Positions 8,159 through 17,550 of a DNA stretch of 64,000 nt are shown here, piece by piece. The notes under the pieces were generated by a model. The model was not told where the DNA came from. It did not search any database and saw nothing but the letters and a program-made list of their open reading frames with translations. The position numbers were made by a program, and so were the translations under genes. The DNA is from Terrimonas sp. (lineage in GTDB: Bacteria; Bacteroidota; Bacteroidia; Chitinophagales; Chitinophagaceae): positions 1 through 64,000 of the forward strand of contig NZ_QCZJ01000021.1 of assembly GCF_003075435.1 (NCBI RefSeq), read 5' to 3'. Positions within the stretch are counted from its first letter, which is position 1, and each line of letters starts with the position of its first letter.

Positions 8159-9169
8159 CTAATTTTTGTTATCTATTTGGCTGATATACAGCAATGTTGA
8201 ACGGTAAGGTCGCCTGCGTGTATACTTATCGTTAATCACAAAATAACCGTTTTTATACTTTGCTATACCTTCCCAGTTATAACCCCGGTACTCAACCGGA
8301 AATTCCCATAAGGGCTTCCAGGTGAAGCCTTTTTTGTTGTATTGTAATGTTATTAATCTTGAATAATCTTCATATACTCCATTTTTTTTAATGAGCTTAT
8401 TGTTAATGCTGTCTTTGCCGGCAACCCTGTATATGGTATCGCCGCCCTCTCCTTTGTAAAATACGTTTAACGCTGTAAAACTATTTTTACCGGCAGGAGT
8501 AATATCTGTTATTCTGAAAGGCAGTTCCTGCATTGGCATAGGATCTATAGCGGCTGTTGATAAAGATGGATTGGTTGTATAAGCAAAGTTACCGGCAAAA
8601 GAATTATACTCAAAAAACAGCATCAGCTTTTTCCTGAACAGCATCATGCTTTCAAAAGACGCGTTGTATATATGGCTGCCATCTGGCTGTAACGGCTTTG
8701 CAACAGGTAAAAATGTTGTACTTAAATAAATGGTATTGTCTTTCAGCCTGCCTTTTAAGATATACGCGAGGGGAGAGGGTGTGTTTGTTTCAACAGAAAG
8801 ATAAACCATATCATCTTTTATTACAAATGCTTCCAGTCCTTCATAATCCTGGTTTGCCTGTTTCATTATCGCAGCAAGTGTGTCCAGCCCGTAAATCATG
8901 ATCTTTTCAAATGATGGCTGATAACCAGTGTCTTTAACGGCGCGGTCAAGCTCATGTAAAGGGATAGTGTATATAACCGCTTCTCTTTTGTCCTGTATAC
9001 GGCATTCGGAAAGCAGGTATAATTTTTTCCCGGAAACCTGCAACCCGGAAAACTGGTTGTCATAATAAGCAATTGCTTCCGGCAGTTTTATAGTATGAAT
9101 ATCAAATGAAGTTGTTTGAGCCTGTGCGCTGCAAACTAATAATATTGTCGTAAGAAATAAAAGCCGCAT
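8159..9169 (-). CDS. Secreted beta-propeller-like protein (esterase-like/phytase-type fold suggested)
   Basis: 336 aa with a signal peptide (MRLLFLTTILLVCSAQAQ). The body alternates short beta-rich repeats. The paired motifs Y-E-G-L-E-A-F near residue 113 and N-W-E-G-I-A near residue 303 are reminiscent of the 'esterase-like activity of phytase' propeller family, but phosphatase residues are not evident, so the name is tentative. It is divergent from the DUF1080 gene at 9303, with a 40-bp perfect palindrome in between. Probably periplasmic. Confidence 0.55.
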   Translation of the reverse strand: MRLLFLTTILLVCSAQAQTTSFDIHTIKLPEAIAYYDNQFSGLQVSGKKLYLLSECRIQDKREAVIYTIPLHELDRAVKDTGYQPSFEKIMIYGLDTLAAIMKQANQDYEGLEAFVIKDDMVYLSVETNTPSPLAYILKGRLKDNTIYLSTTFLPVAKPLQPDGSHIYNASFESMMLFRKKLMLFFEYNSFAGNFAYTTNPSLSTAAIDPMPMQELPFRITDITPAGKNSFTALNVFYKGEGGDTIYRVAGKDSINNKLIKKNGVYEDYSRLITLQYNKKGFTWKPLWEFPVEYRGYNWEGIAKYKNGYFVINDKYTRRRPYRSTLLYISQIDNKN

Positions 9170-9214
9170 AGTATGATCGTAACGTTGTTTTTAATCGCAA
9201 AGAAACACATATTT

Positions 9215-9254
9215 ACCTGAATAGCTCCGCCCTTAAGGGCGGAGCTATTCAGGT
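9215..9254 (+). promoter_or_regulatory. 40-bp perfect palindrome between divergent genes, followed by T5
   Basis: Two 20-nt half-sites (acctgaatagctccgccctt and its exact complement) meet with no spacer, and ttttt follows on the plus strand. Both flanking genes point away, so it cannot be an end-of-operon terminator for either. It would act as an attenuator in the leader of the gene at 9303, a terminator for antisense transcription, or an operator. Confidence 0.6.
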
Positions 9255-9302
9255 TTTTGTTTGTACATTCGCTCCTATTATATTATATTCCAAATTATTT
9301 TC

Positions 9303-10250
9303 ATGAAAAAAATGCATCAGCTTTGCCGCCGCCTTGTATTATTGGTTGCAGCCATGTTCTCATTGTTACAGTTAATGGCGAATAATGCCGACCTGGCTAT
9401 ACAGGGTAAATGGGATTTAACTATTATGGTAGATGGTAAACCATCTCCTTCCTGGCTTGAAGTATATCACTCCGGTAATAAATGGCTGGTAGGCCAGTAT
9501 GTAGGCATTACAGGCAGCGCAAGACCTGTATCCAAAATTAATTTTAAGGATGGAAAAATGAGCTTTACCATACCACCACAATGGGAAGAAGAAGAAAACG
9601 ATGTGGTATTTGAAGCAACATTGAAAGATGATGTATTAACAGGCACTGTGGTAGCTGCAAATGGTAAAACCTATGAATGGAAAGGTGTGCGTGCTCCATT
9701 ATTGCTCAGAGCATCTGCGCCTGTATGGGGAAAGCCCGTTAAACTGTTTAACGGAAAAGACCTTGCGGGCTGGAAAGCTGTAGGCAGGGAAAATCAATGG
9801 CAGGTTATTAATGGTATTTTAACAAGCCCCCGCTCCGGCGCAAACCTGATAACAGAACAAAAGTTCAATGATTTTAAATTACATATTGAATTTAGATGTC
9901 CGAAAGGAAGCAATAGCGGTATTTATCTGCGCGGAAGATATGAAGTACAGATAATGGATAGTAAAGGAGAAGTGCCGCAGAAAGATCTGTTGAGTGCTAT
10001 ATACGGTTTTATAACGCCAAACGAAATGGCTGCTAAAGAAGCCGGCGAATGGCAATCTTATGATATTACGCTTGAGGGCAGGGTTGTTACTGTTGTACTG
10101 AATGGTAAAACCGTTATTTGCCGTGTTCCAATCCCCGGTATTACCGGCGGCGCATTAGATAGCAATGAAGGAGAGCCTGGTCCGATCTATATACAGGGTG
10201 ATCACGGTCCTATTGAATACAGGAATATAGTTATTACACCTGCAAAATAA
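9303..10250 (+). CDS. Exported DUF1080 protein (3-keto-disaccharide hydrolase family) with extra N-terminal beta domain
   Basis: 315 aa from the ATG at 9303 (MKKMHQLCRRLVLLVAAMFSLL, a clear signal peptide; the frame opens upstream but without one). Residues about 25-130 form a small lipocalin-like beta domain (IQGKWDLTIMVDGK). Residues about 140-315 are the DUF1080 domain: LFNGKDLAGWKAVG, SNSGIYLRGRYEVQIMD and a final GPIEYRNIVI strand. DUF1080 proteins are concanavalin-like folds shown in Bacteroides to act on 3-keto-glycosides. It is followed after 60 bp by a GH92 mannosidase and then a Gfo/Idh enzyme, so it likely belongs to an oxidative glycan-breakdown locus. Confidence 0.85.
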   Translation: MKKMHQLCRRLVLLVAAMFSLLQLMANNADLAIQGKWDLTIMVDGKPSPSWLEVYHSGNKWLVGQYVGITGSARPVSKINFKDGKMSFTIPPQWEEEENDVVFEATLKDDVLTGTVVAANGKTYEWKGVRAPLLLRASAPVWGKPVKLFNGKDLAGWKAVGRENQWQVINGILTSPRSGANLITEQKFNDFKLHIEFRCPKGSNSGIYLRGRYEVQIMDSKGEVPQKDLLSAIYGFITPNEMAAKEAGEWQSYDITLEGRVVTVVLNGKTVICRVPIPGITGGALDSNEGEPGPIYIQGDHGPIEYRNIVITPAK

Positions 10251-10310
10251 AGCGCTGGTTATAAAGGCGTATCAAACCAGTTAATATATTTTAAATCTAA
10301 AAAAGCTATA

Positions 10311-12620
10311 ATGATCTCCTGTAAAAAACTATTCGCCGGCTTACTGATTTGCTGCTCGGCAAATGTGTCCGCGCAAATGGTAACAAAAGTCACGGATCCT
10401 GTTGACTGGGTTAACCCTTTAATGGGGACGGATTCAAAACACAGTCTTTCTAACGGTAATACATACCCGTCAATAGCATTGCCCTGGGGCATGAATATGT
10501 GGACGCCGCAAACCGGCAAAATGGGCGATGGCTGGCAATATCAATATTCGGCGGATAAAATAAAAGGCTTTAAGCAAACACACCAGCCCTCCCCGTGGAT
10601 GAACGATTACGGTCAATTCAGCATAATGCCTGTAACAGGTAAGCTGAGGATTAAAGAAGAAGAAAGAGAAAGCTGGTTCAGTCATAAAGCAGAAGAAGTT
10701 AAACCATACTATTACAGTGTGTACCTGGCAGATCATGATGTGACTACAGAAATTACACCAACAGAAAGAGCTGCTGCTTTCCGGTTTACATTTCCACAAA
10801 CGGATGGAGCATATGTTGTGGTTGATGCTTTTGACAAAGGTTCTTATGTTAAGGTGATCCCTGCCGAGCGTAAAATAGTGGGTTATTCCACAAGAAACAG
10901 CAAAGGTGTACCTGAAAATTTTAAAAATTATTTTGTAATTGTTTTTGATAAACCTTTTGCCAATGCAGGTATTTTCAGCGGCGACAGTCTTGACCTTACA
11001 AAACTTGAAATGCAATCAGCACATGCCGGGGCGGTTGTTGGATTTAAGATATTCAAAAAAGGCGAACAGGTAAATGCGAAAGTGGCTTCGTCTTTTATCA
11101 GTCCCGAACAGGCAGAACTTAATCTGAAAGAAATTGGCGATAATAGTTTTGAAGTAACCAGGAAAAAAGCGAGAGATATATGGAATGAAACCCTTGGAAA
11201 GATCATTGTTGAAGGCGGCACTATTGACCAGGTACGCACTTTTTATTCTACGCTGTACAGAACTGTTTTCTTCCCCAACAAATTATATGAAAAAGACGCA
11301 TCCGGTAATATAATACATTATAGTCCGCACAATGGCAAAGTGCTTCCGGGCTATATGTTTGGCGGCACAGGTTTTTGGGATACTTTCCGGGCGCTGTATC
11401 CTTTCCTGAACCTGGTGTATCCATCTATTAATAAAGAAATGCAGGCAGGATTGGTGAACGCATATAAAGAAAGCGGCTTTCTGCCGGAGTGGAGCAGCCC
11501 CGGCGCGAGAGCTGTAATGGTAGGTAATAATTCGGCTTCGGTTGTGTCAGACGCTTATATAAAAGGATTAAGAGATTACGATATAAATACTTTATATGAA
11601 GCCTTGCTGCATGGCGCAAATACAGAAGGTCCGAATGGCACAGGCAGGAGAGGGGTGGAGTATTATAACAAACTCGGTTATGTACCCTATGATGTAAAGA
11701 TTAATGAGAATGCTGCAAGAACATTGGAATATGCGTATGATGATTTTACCATTTATCAATTAGGCAAGGCGCTTAATCGTCCTAAAGACGAATTACAGTT
11801 ATATGCAAAGCGTTCACAGAACTACAGGAATCTTTTTGATAAGGAAACAAATTTGATGCGTGGCAAAAACCAGGATGGCAGTTTTGAAAAGCCATTCAAC
11901 CCGTTTAAATGGGGCGATGCATTTACAGAGGGTAATAGCTGGCACTATTCATGGAGTGTGTTTCACGATATTAAGGGACTTTCTGATTTGATGGGCGGTA
12001 GAGAACAGTTTGTAAAAATGCTGGATTCTGTTTTCATAATGCCCCCGGTTTTTGATGATAGTTATTATGGCTTTGTTATTCATGAAATAAGGGAAATGCA
12101 GATAGCCAATATGGGGCAGTACGCGCATGGCAATCAGCCAATACAGCATATGGCGTATTTGTATAACTATGCCGGCGAGCCCTGGAAAACCCAATACTGG
12201 GTAAGAGAGATCATGAACCGTATGTACAAACCAACACCCGATGGCTATTGTGGTGATGAAGATAACGGGCAGACATCAGCGTGGTATGTATTTTCTGCCC
12301 TGGGATTTTACCCGGTATGTCCTGCCACTGATCAGTATGTATTGGGAGCTCCGTTATTTAAGAAAGCGGTAATAAAACTGGAAAACGGTAAAGAGTTCAC
12401 TATTGATGCGCCTCAAAACAGTGACCAGGCCAGGTACATACAATCTGCCCAGCTGAATGGTAAAAACCTCGATCAAAACTGGATCGGTCATTTTGATATT
12501 CAGAAAGGGGGTAACTTTAACCTGGTAATGGGTATTAAGCCCAATACTGTTCGTTGTACCAAAGAGTCATGCTATCCTTATTCCTTTTCCGGCAGTGAAG
12601 ATGCGGCTATATTAAAGTAA
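10311..12620 (+). CDS. GH92 family alpha-mannosidase, exported
   Basis: 769 aa with signal peptide (LFAGLLICCSANVSAQ). Full-length GH92: the N-terminal beta-sandwich begins VNPLMGTDSKHSLSNG and the catalytic (alpha/alpha)6 domain follows. Family landmarks are FWDTFRALYP (about residues 357-366), a VIHEIREMQIANMGQYAHGNQP block containing the general-acid Glu, and GDEDNGQTSAW (about 645-655) with the acidic pair of the calcium-assisted base. GH92 enzymes release mannose from alpha-linked mannans and high-mannose N-glycans with inversion. The cleavage linkage cannot be fixed by eye. Periplasmic or surface. Same strand and close to the DUF1080 and Gfo/Idh genes. Confidence 0.93.
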   Translation: MISCKKLFAGLLICCSANVSAQMVTKVTDPVDWVNPLMGTDSKHSLSNGNTYPSIALPWGMNMWTPQTGKMGDGWQYQYSADKIKGFKQTHQPSPWMNDYGQFSIMPVTGKLRIKEEERESWFSHKAEEVKPYYYSVYLADHDVTTEITPTERAAAFRFTFPQTDGAYVVVDAFDKGSYVKVIPAERKIVGYSTRNSKGVPENFKNYFVIVFDKPFANAGIFSGDSLDLTKLEMQSAHAGAVVGFKIFKKGEQVNAKVASSFISPEQAELNLKEIGDNSFEVTRKKARDIWNETLGKIIVEGGTIDQVRTFYSTLYRTVFFPNKLYEKDASGNIIHYSPHNGKVLPGYMFGGTGFWDTFRALYPFLNLVYPSINKEMQAGLVNAYKESGFLPEWSSPGARAVMVGNNSASVVSDAYIKGLRDYDINTLYEALLHGANTEGPNGTGRRGVEYYNKLGYVPYDVKINENAARTLEYAYDDFTIYQLGKALNRPKDELQLYAKRSQNYRNLFDKETNLMRGKNQDGSFEKPFNPFKWGDAFTEGNSWHYSWSVFHDIKGLSDLMGGREQFVKMLDSVFIMPPVFDDSYYGFVIHEIREMQIANMGQYAHGNQPIQHMAYLYNYAGEPWKTQYWVREIMNRMYKPTPDGYCGDEDNGQTSAWYVFSALGFYPVCPATDQYVLGAPLFKKAVIKLENGKEFTIDAPQNSDQARYIQSAQLNGKNLDQNWIGHFDIQKGGNFNLVMGIKPNTVRCTKESCYPYSFSGSEDAAILK

Positions 12621-12628
12621 TAGCCCAT

Positions 12629-12667
12629 GGCTGACCGCAGATAGCTGACTGCTGATCGCTGACAGCC
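12629..12667. repeat. AGCTGATAGCTGAC-type palindromic repeat (copy 1)
   Basis: GGCTGACCGCAGATAGCTGA followed by CTGCTGATCGCTGACAGCC: near-tandem, self-complementary GCTGA words just after the GH92 stop. Related tracts occur at 20859-20887 and 43370-43472. Confidence 0.55.
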
Positions 12668-12714
12668 AATCGTCGCTTTACAATCTATTTACAACTTATT
12701 TAAACAGATATACT

Positions 12715-12722
12715 TACCTTAA
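12715..12722 (+). promoter_or_regulatory. Candidate promoter element TACCTTAA
   Basis: Lies 20 nt before the ATG of the Tat-exported oxidoreductase. The same octamer precedes the other Tat-exported sugar enzyme (47022-47029). It is a near-match to TAnnTTTG. Confidence 0.35.
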
Positions 12723-12741
12723 TGCTAAAATTTCAATAACG

Positions 12742-14190
12742 ATGAGTAAGAAAGTCAAACAAAAGACAAACAATTCCCGCAGAAAATTTCTGCAAAATGC
12801 TTCCCTTGCCGCAGCAGGTTATTTTATAGTTCCCCGTCATGTACTGGGAAGAGGATATATAGCACCCAGTGATAAATTAAATATTGCCGGTATAGGCGCC
12901 GGCGGTAAAGGAGAAAGTGATCTGAAATCATTTGCTGAAAGTCCTAAAGTAAATATAGTAGCGCTATGCGATGTGGATGATCGTCAATCTGTAAAATCAA
13001 GACAAAATTTCCCTAAAGCCAATTATTACAAAGATTTCAGGGAAATGCTGGCTAAAGAAAAAAATAATATAGACGCATGTTCTATTTCTACTCCTGACCA
13101 TACCCATGCCGTTGCAACATTAGCAGCTATGCAACTGGGCAAACATGTGTATACACAAAAGCCACTTACACACGATATTTATGAAGCCCGCATTCTTGCA
13201 CAGGCTGCAAAAAAATATAAGGTTGTAACACAAATGGGTAACCAGGGTGGTTCCGGAGACGGTGTAAGAAGAATGAAAGAATTATATGATGCTGGTTTAA
13301 TTGGTGATATTGTTGAAGCACAGGCATGGACTAACCGCCCGATATGGCCGCAAGGTGTTACCAAGCCAACAGGTACTTATCCTGTGCCCAGCGAGTTAGA
13401 CTGGAACCTGTGGCAGGGAACTGCACCAAGAGAAGAATACAATCCTGCATACCTGCCGTTTAACTGGAGAGGCTGGTGGAATTATGGTACCGGCGCATTA
13501 GGTGATATGGCCTGCCATATTATGGATCCTATTTACCGCATTTTACCGATTGATTTCCCTTCTTCTGCCGAATGCAGCATTGCTAATCAATGGACGGGCA
13601 TGAACCAGGAAGCTAATAATATAGCCAGTTGCCCTGTTTCCTCAATCATACATCTTGAATACCCGAGAAAAGATAAAAAAGGAACACTGAAAGTATCCTG
13701 GTATGATGGTGGTTTATTACCTAAACGTCCTGATGAATTAAAACCTGAAGAAGATTTTGGAAACTGGGATGGTGGTGTTTTATTCATAGGCACAAAAGGT
13801 AAGTTGTTGGCGGATTGCTATGGCGCTAATCCAAGACTATTACCATTGTCGAAAAATGATAGCGCTAAAGCTGTTAAAGAAACCATCAAACGTGTGCCTG
13901 AAGGTCACTACCTGCAATGGGTAAACGCTTGTATGGAAGGTTATGGCAAAGGCGTAACAAGCTCTCCATTTGAATATGCTGGTCCGTTTACAGAAAGTAT
14001 ATTGATGGGTAACCTTGCTATCAGGAGCGCTTTGTATACAGATCCAAATGTAAGCGGCTGGGGTAAAAATAAATTTACCGGGCGCAAGAAACTGTTGTGG
14101 GATGCGCAGAATATGAAGATCACGAACTTTGATGAAGCAAACCAGTTTGTAAAACGCCAGTATAGCGAAGGCTGGAGTCTTACATTATAA
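12742..14190 (+). CDS. Tat-exported Gfo/Idh/MocA-family oxidoreductase
   Basis: 482 aa. N-terminal twin-arginine signal (SRRKFLQNASLAAAGY, RR at residues 13-14) precedes a Rossmann fold with IAGIGAGGKG. The lysine motif usually written EKP appears as QKP (KHVYTQKPL), keeping the catalytic Lys but replacing the Glu. The C-terminal domain carries WWNYGTGALGDMACHIMDP, the usual GD.. H substrate-site region. Members use a tightly bound NAD(P) to oxidise or reduce sugar hydroxyls, and Tat export of the folded, cofactor-loaded enzyme fits that. Likely works on 3-keto-sugars with the DUF1080 protein upstream. A strong terminator follows. Confidence 0.9.
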   Translation: MSKKVKQKTNNSRRKFLQNASLAAAGYFIVPRHVLGRGYIAPSDKLNIAGIGAGGKGESDLKSFAESPKVNIVALCDVDDRQSVKSRQNFPKANYYKDFREMLAKEKNNIDACSISTPDHTHAVATLAAMQLGKHVYTQKPLTHDIYEARILAQAAKKYKVVTQMGNQGGSGDGVRRMKELYDAGLIGDIVEAQAWTNRPIWPQGVTKPTGTYPVPSELDWNLWQGTAPREEYNPAYLPFNWRGWWNYGTGALGDMACHIMDPIYRILPIDFPSSAECSIANQWTGMNQEANNIASCPVSSIIHLEYPRKDKKGTLKVSWYDGGLLPKRPDELKPEEDFGNWDGGVLFIGTKGKLLADCYGANPRLLPLSKNDSAKAVKETIKRVPEGHYLQWVNACMEGYGKGVTSSPFEYAGPFTESILMGNLAIRSALYTDPNVSGWGKNKFTGRKKLLWDAQNMKITNFDEANQFVKRQYSEGWSLTL

Positions 14191-14218
14191 TTGGTAATTG
14201 CCTTTAATTACAAATAAC

Positions 14219-14252
14219 AGAGGGTTCATAGCAATATGAACCCTCTTCTTTT
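14219..14252 (+). terminator. Rho-independent terminator after the Gfo/Idh gene
   Basis: Perfect 12-bp stem (agagggttcata / tatgaaccctct) with a GCAA tetraloop and a following tctttt tract, 29 nt past the stop at 14190. The remaining interval to 14466 holds no gene I can support. Confidence 0.85.
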
Positions 14253-14465
14253 AAGCCTGCCTCAAGAGATTGATCAGTATCCCGGAAACGCCACAGCAGT
14301 ATTGCCGGTTGGACGCTGCTCCCGGGTTTCTTTGCCTTTTACAACCTGTTTTTACCTGTTTGCACAATAACAGTAAGCCAGCATACGTATATAAATTTTA
14401 TTATTTGTTTTACCTGAACCGGTTTCAATCCTGGTCTAAATTTTTACCATTAAAAATCCTGAAAG

Positions 14466-16085
14466 ATGAAAAAAGGCTTTTTGTTATTCATCGTATATGC
14501 ATCTGCACTTATTCCTTATATTTCTGATGCGCAGGATAATAAGCGCATAGATCCGGAGAAAAGACCGGTAAAAGATAAGATAAGTGTTTTTGTGGCAGGG
14601 GGCAGTTCATTTGCATCAGGCAATATGAAAGACAGCCTTTTTATACGCAATGGATGGAATATTGAAGCCGGCATTTACATACCATTCTTTTACAGCGACG
14701 CCCATAGCATTGAAACAAAAGCAGCAAATTATTTTACGGCAGGTATTGAAGCCGACATCAACTATGCGCAACATAAAGCAGATGGCGGCATGGCATCCTA
14801 TACCAACGCTTTTCGTTTGCAGAACGGAACGATCAGTCCATCTTTCGAAGGAAGCACACCTTATGCCGGCTTATTCCAGGTACTGGTGGGACCCAGGTTT
14901 ACATGGACTTTAGGAAAAGTGTCTGTTGCCCCTTCTGTATTATTGGGATATTTATCGTTGAACAGAAAAGGTTATATACTTTCTGATGCGGTTACAAATC
15001 CTAAGCAAAGTGAAGAGGGTAGAAATATTCCTTTCATTACCGCTGCCGGTTATTCCACATCCGGCTTTGTTGTAAAGCCGCAAATAACAATCGACTATTA
15101 TCTTACCACAAAATTTTCTGTATTTGCCGGCGGAGCGATTTCCTTTGGACCACCTGTTCAGAACAGCATTACCTACTGGAAGCCCGAAGGAAAAGCAGCA
15201 GAAGATAATATGTACAGCTATGACCAGTTTATGAACGGGGAAACAAAAGCAGCAACATTCAGCAGCCGTTGGCAGGCCGCGTCTGTCAACCTGGGACTGC
15301 GCTATACCTGGATAAAAAATGCACCTGATAAAGAACGCAGCAGTAAAAAACAGAAAGCCACAGCACCGGCAAAACCCGGCGGCGCTGTTTCTTCATCGTA
15401 TGCAGCGGGCAAAGCAGTATCGCCAAACCAGGAGAATAACACTCCGCAGGGCATCAGCACTGCCACAGATTTTAATACAACAAGAAGCAACCGTGACAAC
15501 AGGATTTTAACCGATCCAGGCACAGACAATAAAACCGGTTCTGACAGCAGTATGCAAAACCGTCTCTCAATGACTCCAACCACAACCAGGCAAACACAGG
15601 GAAAAACTTTTGGAGAAAAAGTAGCACAAGGTATGGCAGTTAACAACCCATTGTATGAAGGAAATGGCACAGGAGGTAATAACCCGATATATGAACCTAA
15701 AAAACTGGCTATGCCCGGCAGTCCTATTGGCGGCATTGTTGTAAAGGGTGGAAAGAATCCTGGTGGCAATAATATCATCTTACAATCTGGCAATAATGGT
15801 GAAGTATTGTTGAACAACCTGGAAGCTGGGAATTATAGTTTTCAGCTCAGTTTGCCCGGTCAGTCAACAGGCAGCATTGCAGTAAAAGGGGGTAAAAATC
15901 CCGGTGAGGATTTTACGAGTCTTACGGTGAATAACAATGGGCAAATAGCCTTTGAAGTACTGGAACCAGGTAACTATAAACTCATCATACAAATTCCTGA
16001 AGCACCCGGCACAGAAAAGACAAAGAAAAAAGTAGTAGAGAAGGCAACCTCAGGTTTGAAGGATACATTAAAAACGAATGTTTGA
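14466..16085 (+). CDS. Outer-membrane beta-barrel-like protein with C-terminal tandem repeats
   Basis: 539 aa with signal peptide (MKKGFLLFIVYASALIPYISDAQ). Residues about 35-285 alternate strands ending in aromatic residues (ISVFVAGGSSF, AGLFQVLVGPRFTW, VNLGLRYTWI), as in small porin-like barrels. Then comes a low-complexity Ser/Thr/Asn/Gly linker with two N-N-P-(L/I)-Y-E motifs (about 396-412). Last come two copies of a roughly 44-aa repeat beginning GxIxVKGGKNPG (about 420-463 and 468-511). I do not recognise the combined architecture. The linker could reach the periplasm or cell exterior. Possible partner-binding role only. Confidence 0.6.
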   Translation: MKKGFLLFIVYASALIPYISDAQDNKRIDPEKRPVKDKISVFVAGGSSFASGNMKDSLFIRNGWNIEAGIYIPFFYSDAHSIETKAANYFTAGIEADINYAQHKADGGMASYTNAFRLQNGTISPSFEGSTPYAGLFQVLVGPRFTWTLGKVSVAPSVLLGYLSLNRKGYILSDAVTNPKQSEEGRNIPFITAAGYSTSGFVVKPQITIDYYLTTKFSVFAGGAISFGPPVQNSITYWKPEGKAAEDNMYSYDQFMNGETKAATFSSRWQAASVNLGLRYTWIKNAPDKERSSKKQKATAPAKPGGAVSSSYAAGKAVSPNQENNTPQGISTATDFNTTRSNRDNRILTDPGTDNKTGSDSSMQNRLSMTPTTTRQTQGKTFGEKVAQGMAVNNPLYEGNGTGGNNPIYEPKKLAMPGSPIGGIVVKGGKNPGGNNIILQSGNNGEVLLNNLEAGNYSFQLSLPGQSTGSIAVKGGKNPGEDFTSLTVNNNGQIAFEVLEPGNYKLIIQIPEAPGTEKTKKKVVEKATSGLKDTLKTNV

Positions 16086-16264
16086 GGGGAGGGTTAAAGG
16101 TTGAAGGCGTAAGGTGTAAGGTTCAGGTTCCAAATTTGAAACAGTTTTGAATTTTAGATACCTGAAACCTGCAACCACTTCTGAATGTTTAGTATATAAT
16201 TAAAATTTTCTGGCAGGATTTTTTATCCTTCTATACATTATACATCATTTAAAACATTTGTTAT

Positions 16265-16444
16265 ATGCAAAAGAAAGGATTAGGCTTATTGATAGCTGCA
16301 GTAGCCGCATACAGTATTTACCGCATTGCTAAAATGTCTCCTGAAGAAAAAGCAGCTTTGAAAGAAAAGGGAAAAAAATTCCTGAAGGAAAATTTTGAGC
16401 TGGGAAATTTTTTCCCTGCAAAAACATCAGAACAGGCTGTTTAA
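16265..16444 (+). CDS. 59-aa membrane-anchored small protein
   Basis: Short ORF: MQKKGLGLLIAAVAAYSIYR gives one hydrophobic helix, followed by a Lys/Glu-rich amphipathic segment (SPEEKAALKEKGKKFLKE). Codon use matches neighbouring genes and the peptide has the helix-plus-charged-tail layout of YtxH-like small proteins common in Chitinophagaceae. No partner gene is evident. The upstream interval 16086-16264 has imperfect 'aggttcaggt / acctgaaacct' inverted words but no other gene. Confidence 0.55.
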   Translation: MQKKGLGLLIAAVAAYSIYRIAKMSPEEKAALKEKGKKFLKENFELGNFFPAKTSEQAV

Positions 16445-16563
16445 AAATCTTTGACAAAGTCTGAAACAGGCAGCGGCCAGAAGGCAATATTACTATTGCT
16501 GTTGTGGCGATGCTTTATACTGATTGACCGTGCTTAATATTCAACAGAGCAGATCGCAGTAAT

Positions 16564-17550
16564 TTATTTTGCAGGTAAGTGTACAGAAAATTTTTCTACC
16601 TGGTTGCTTACAGGCTTTACTGTTTTTAAATAGTGATAGATTGCTTTAAGGTCTTCTTCCGTCATGCCGCTGTACATTTTCCAGGGCATGATGGTGTTGA
16701 ATTCGCCGGGTTTTACTACAGGCAGTTGGTAGCTGCTGTCTGCATACAGCCTGAATTTATTTATAAATATTTCTTCTGTCCATGTACCAATACCTGTGGC
16801 AGAATCTGGGGATATATTGGATGAGCGGAGCATACCGTCCGGCATATTAAATTCACGACCTCCGCCAAATGCAAGGGCTTCTATGATCTGTCCTTTTTTC
16901 ACAGGTGTATGGCACTCAATGCAGGAAGCTGCATTTGCCATATACCTGCCATAAGCCAACTGGTCAGTCTTAGGCGGTAATTTTTGCAGATTGGCTTTAG
17001 CCGGTATGGTATTGATGATAAAATTCATCGGGAAATCGGCAACAGATTCCGGTACTGCGTTTTCAATGGGTGACAGCGAACGGATATAGGCAATGATGCA
17101 TTGAATATCTTCTGCATCCATTTGTCCGTAATGGCTGTAAGGCATTACCGGGAACATAGCCCTGCCTTCTTTTGTAACACCTGTGGTTATGAGGCGAAAA
17201 AGTTCTCCGTCAGTATACCGGCTGATACCGGCAGGAGTAATATTCTTTGAATAAAAAACACCCGGAAAACCTGCCTGCTGATCAAAGCGTTCTCCGCCTT
17301 TACCCAGCGTACCTTCTACCAAAGGCCCGGAAAACCTTGACCAGTCGCGGGTAGAATGGCAATCCGTGCAAACCGTTACATGATTAGCGAGGTATTTTCC
17401 ACGCTCTATTTTTTCAGGAGTATACGTGATGGTAAGCTGAGTTGCATCACCAACATTAGGGAGTGCCGTTTTTACATATACCAGCAGGAGGAAGATGATC
17501 AGGACAATGCTTAATAATGCATAGCCAAGCACTTTAAATGCTTTTTTCAT
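16564..17550 (-). CDS. Membrane-anchored diheme cytochrome c
   Basis: 328 aa from the ATG at 17550; the frame opens 12 codons earlier, but the downstream start directly begins the signal-anchor MKKAFKVLGYALLSIVLIIFLLLVYV. Two c-type heme sites, C61-T-D-C-H65 and a second C-I-E-C-H about 160 residues later, define two cytochrome c domains with distal Met candidates. Such proteins accept electrons from periplasmic dehydrogenases, including FAD-dependent sugar and alcohol dehydrogenases. The GMC dehydrogenase at 41142 lacks an adjacent cytochrome subunit, so this protein is one possible acceptor, but that pairing is inference. Confidence 0.88.
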   Translation of the reverse strand: MKKAFKVLGYALLSIVLIIFLLLVYVKTALPNVGDATQLTITYTPEKIERGKYLANHVTVCTDCHSTRDWSRFSGPLVEGTLGKGGERFDQQAGFPGVFYSKNITPAGISRYTDGELFRLITTGVTKEGRAMFPVMPYSHYGQMDAEDIQCIIAYIRSLSPIENAVPESVADFPMNFIINTIPAKANLQKLPPKTDQLAYGRYMANAASCIECHTPVKKGQIIEALAFGGGREFNMPDGMLRSSNISPDSATGIGTWTEEIFINKFRLYADSSYQLPVVKPGEFNTIMPWKMYSGMTEEDLKAIYHYLKTVKPVSNQVEKFSVHLPAK

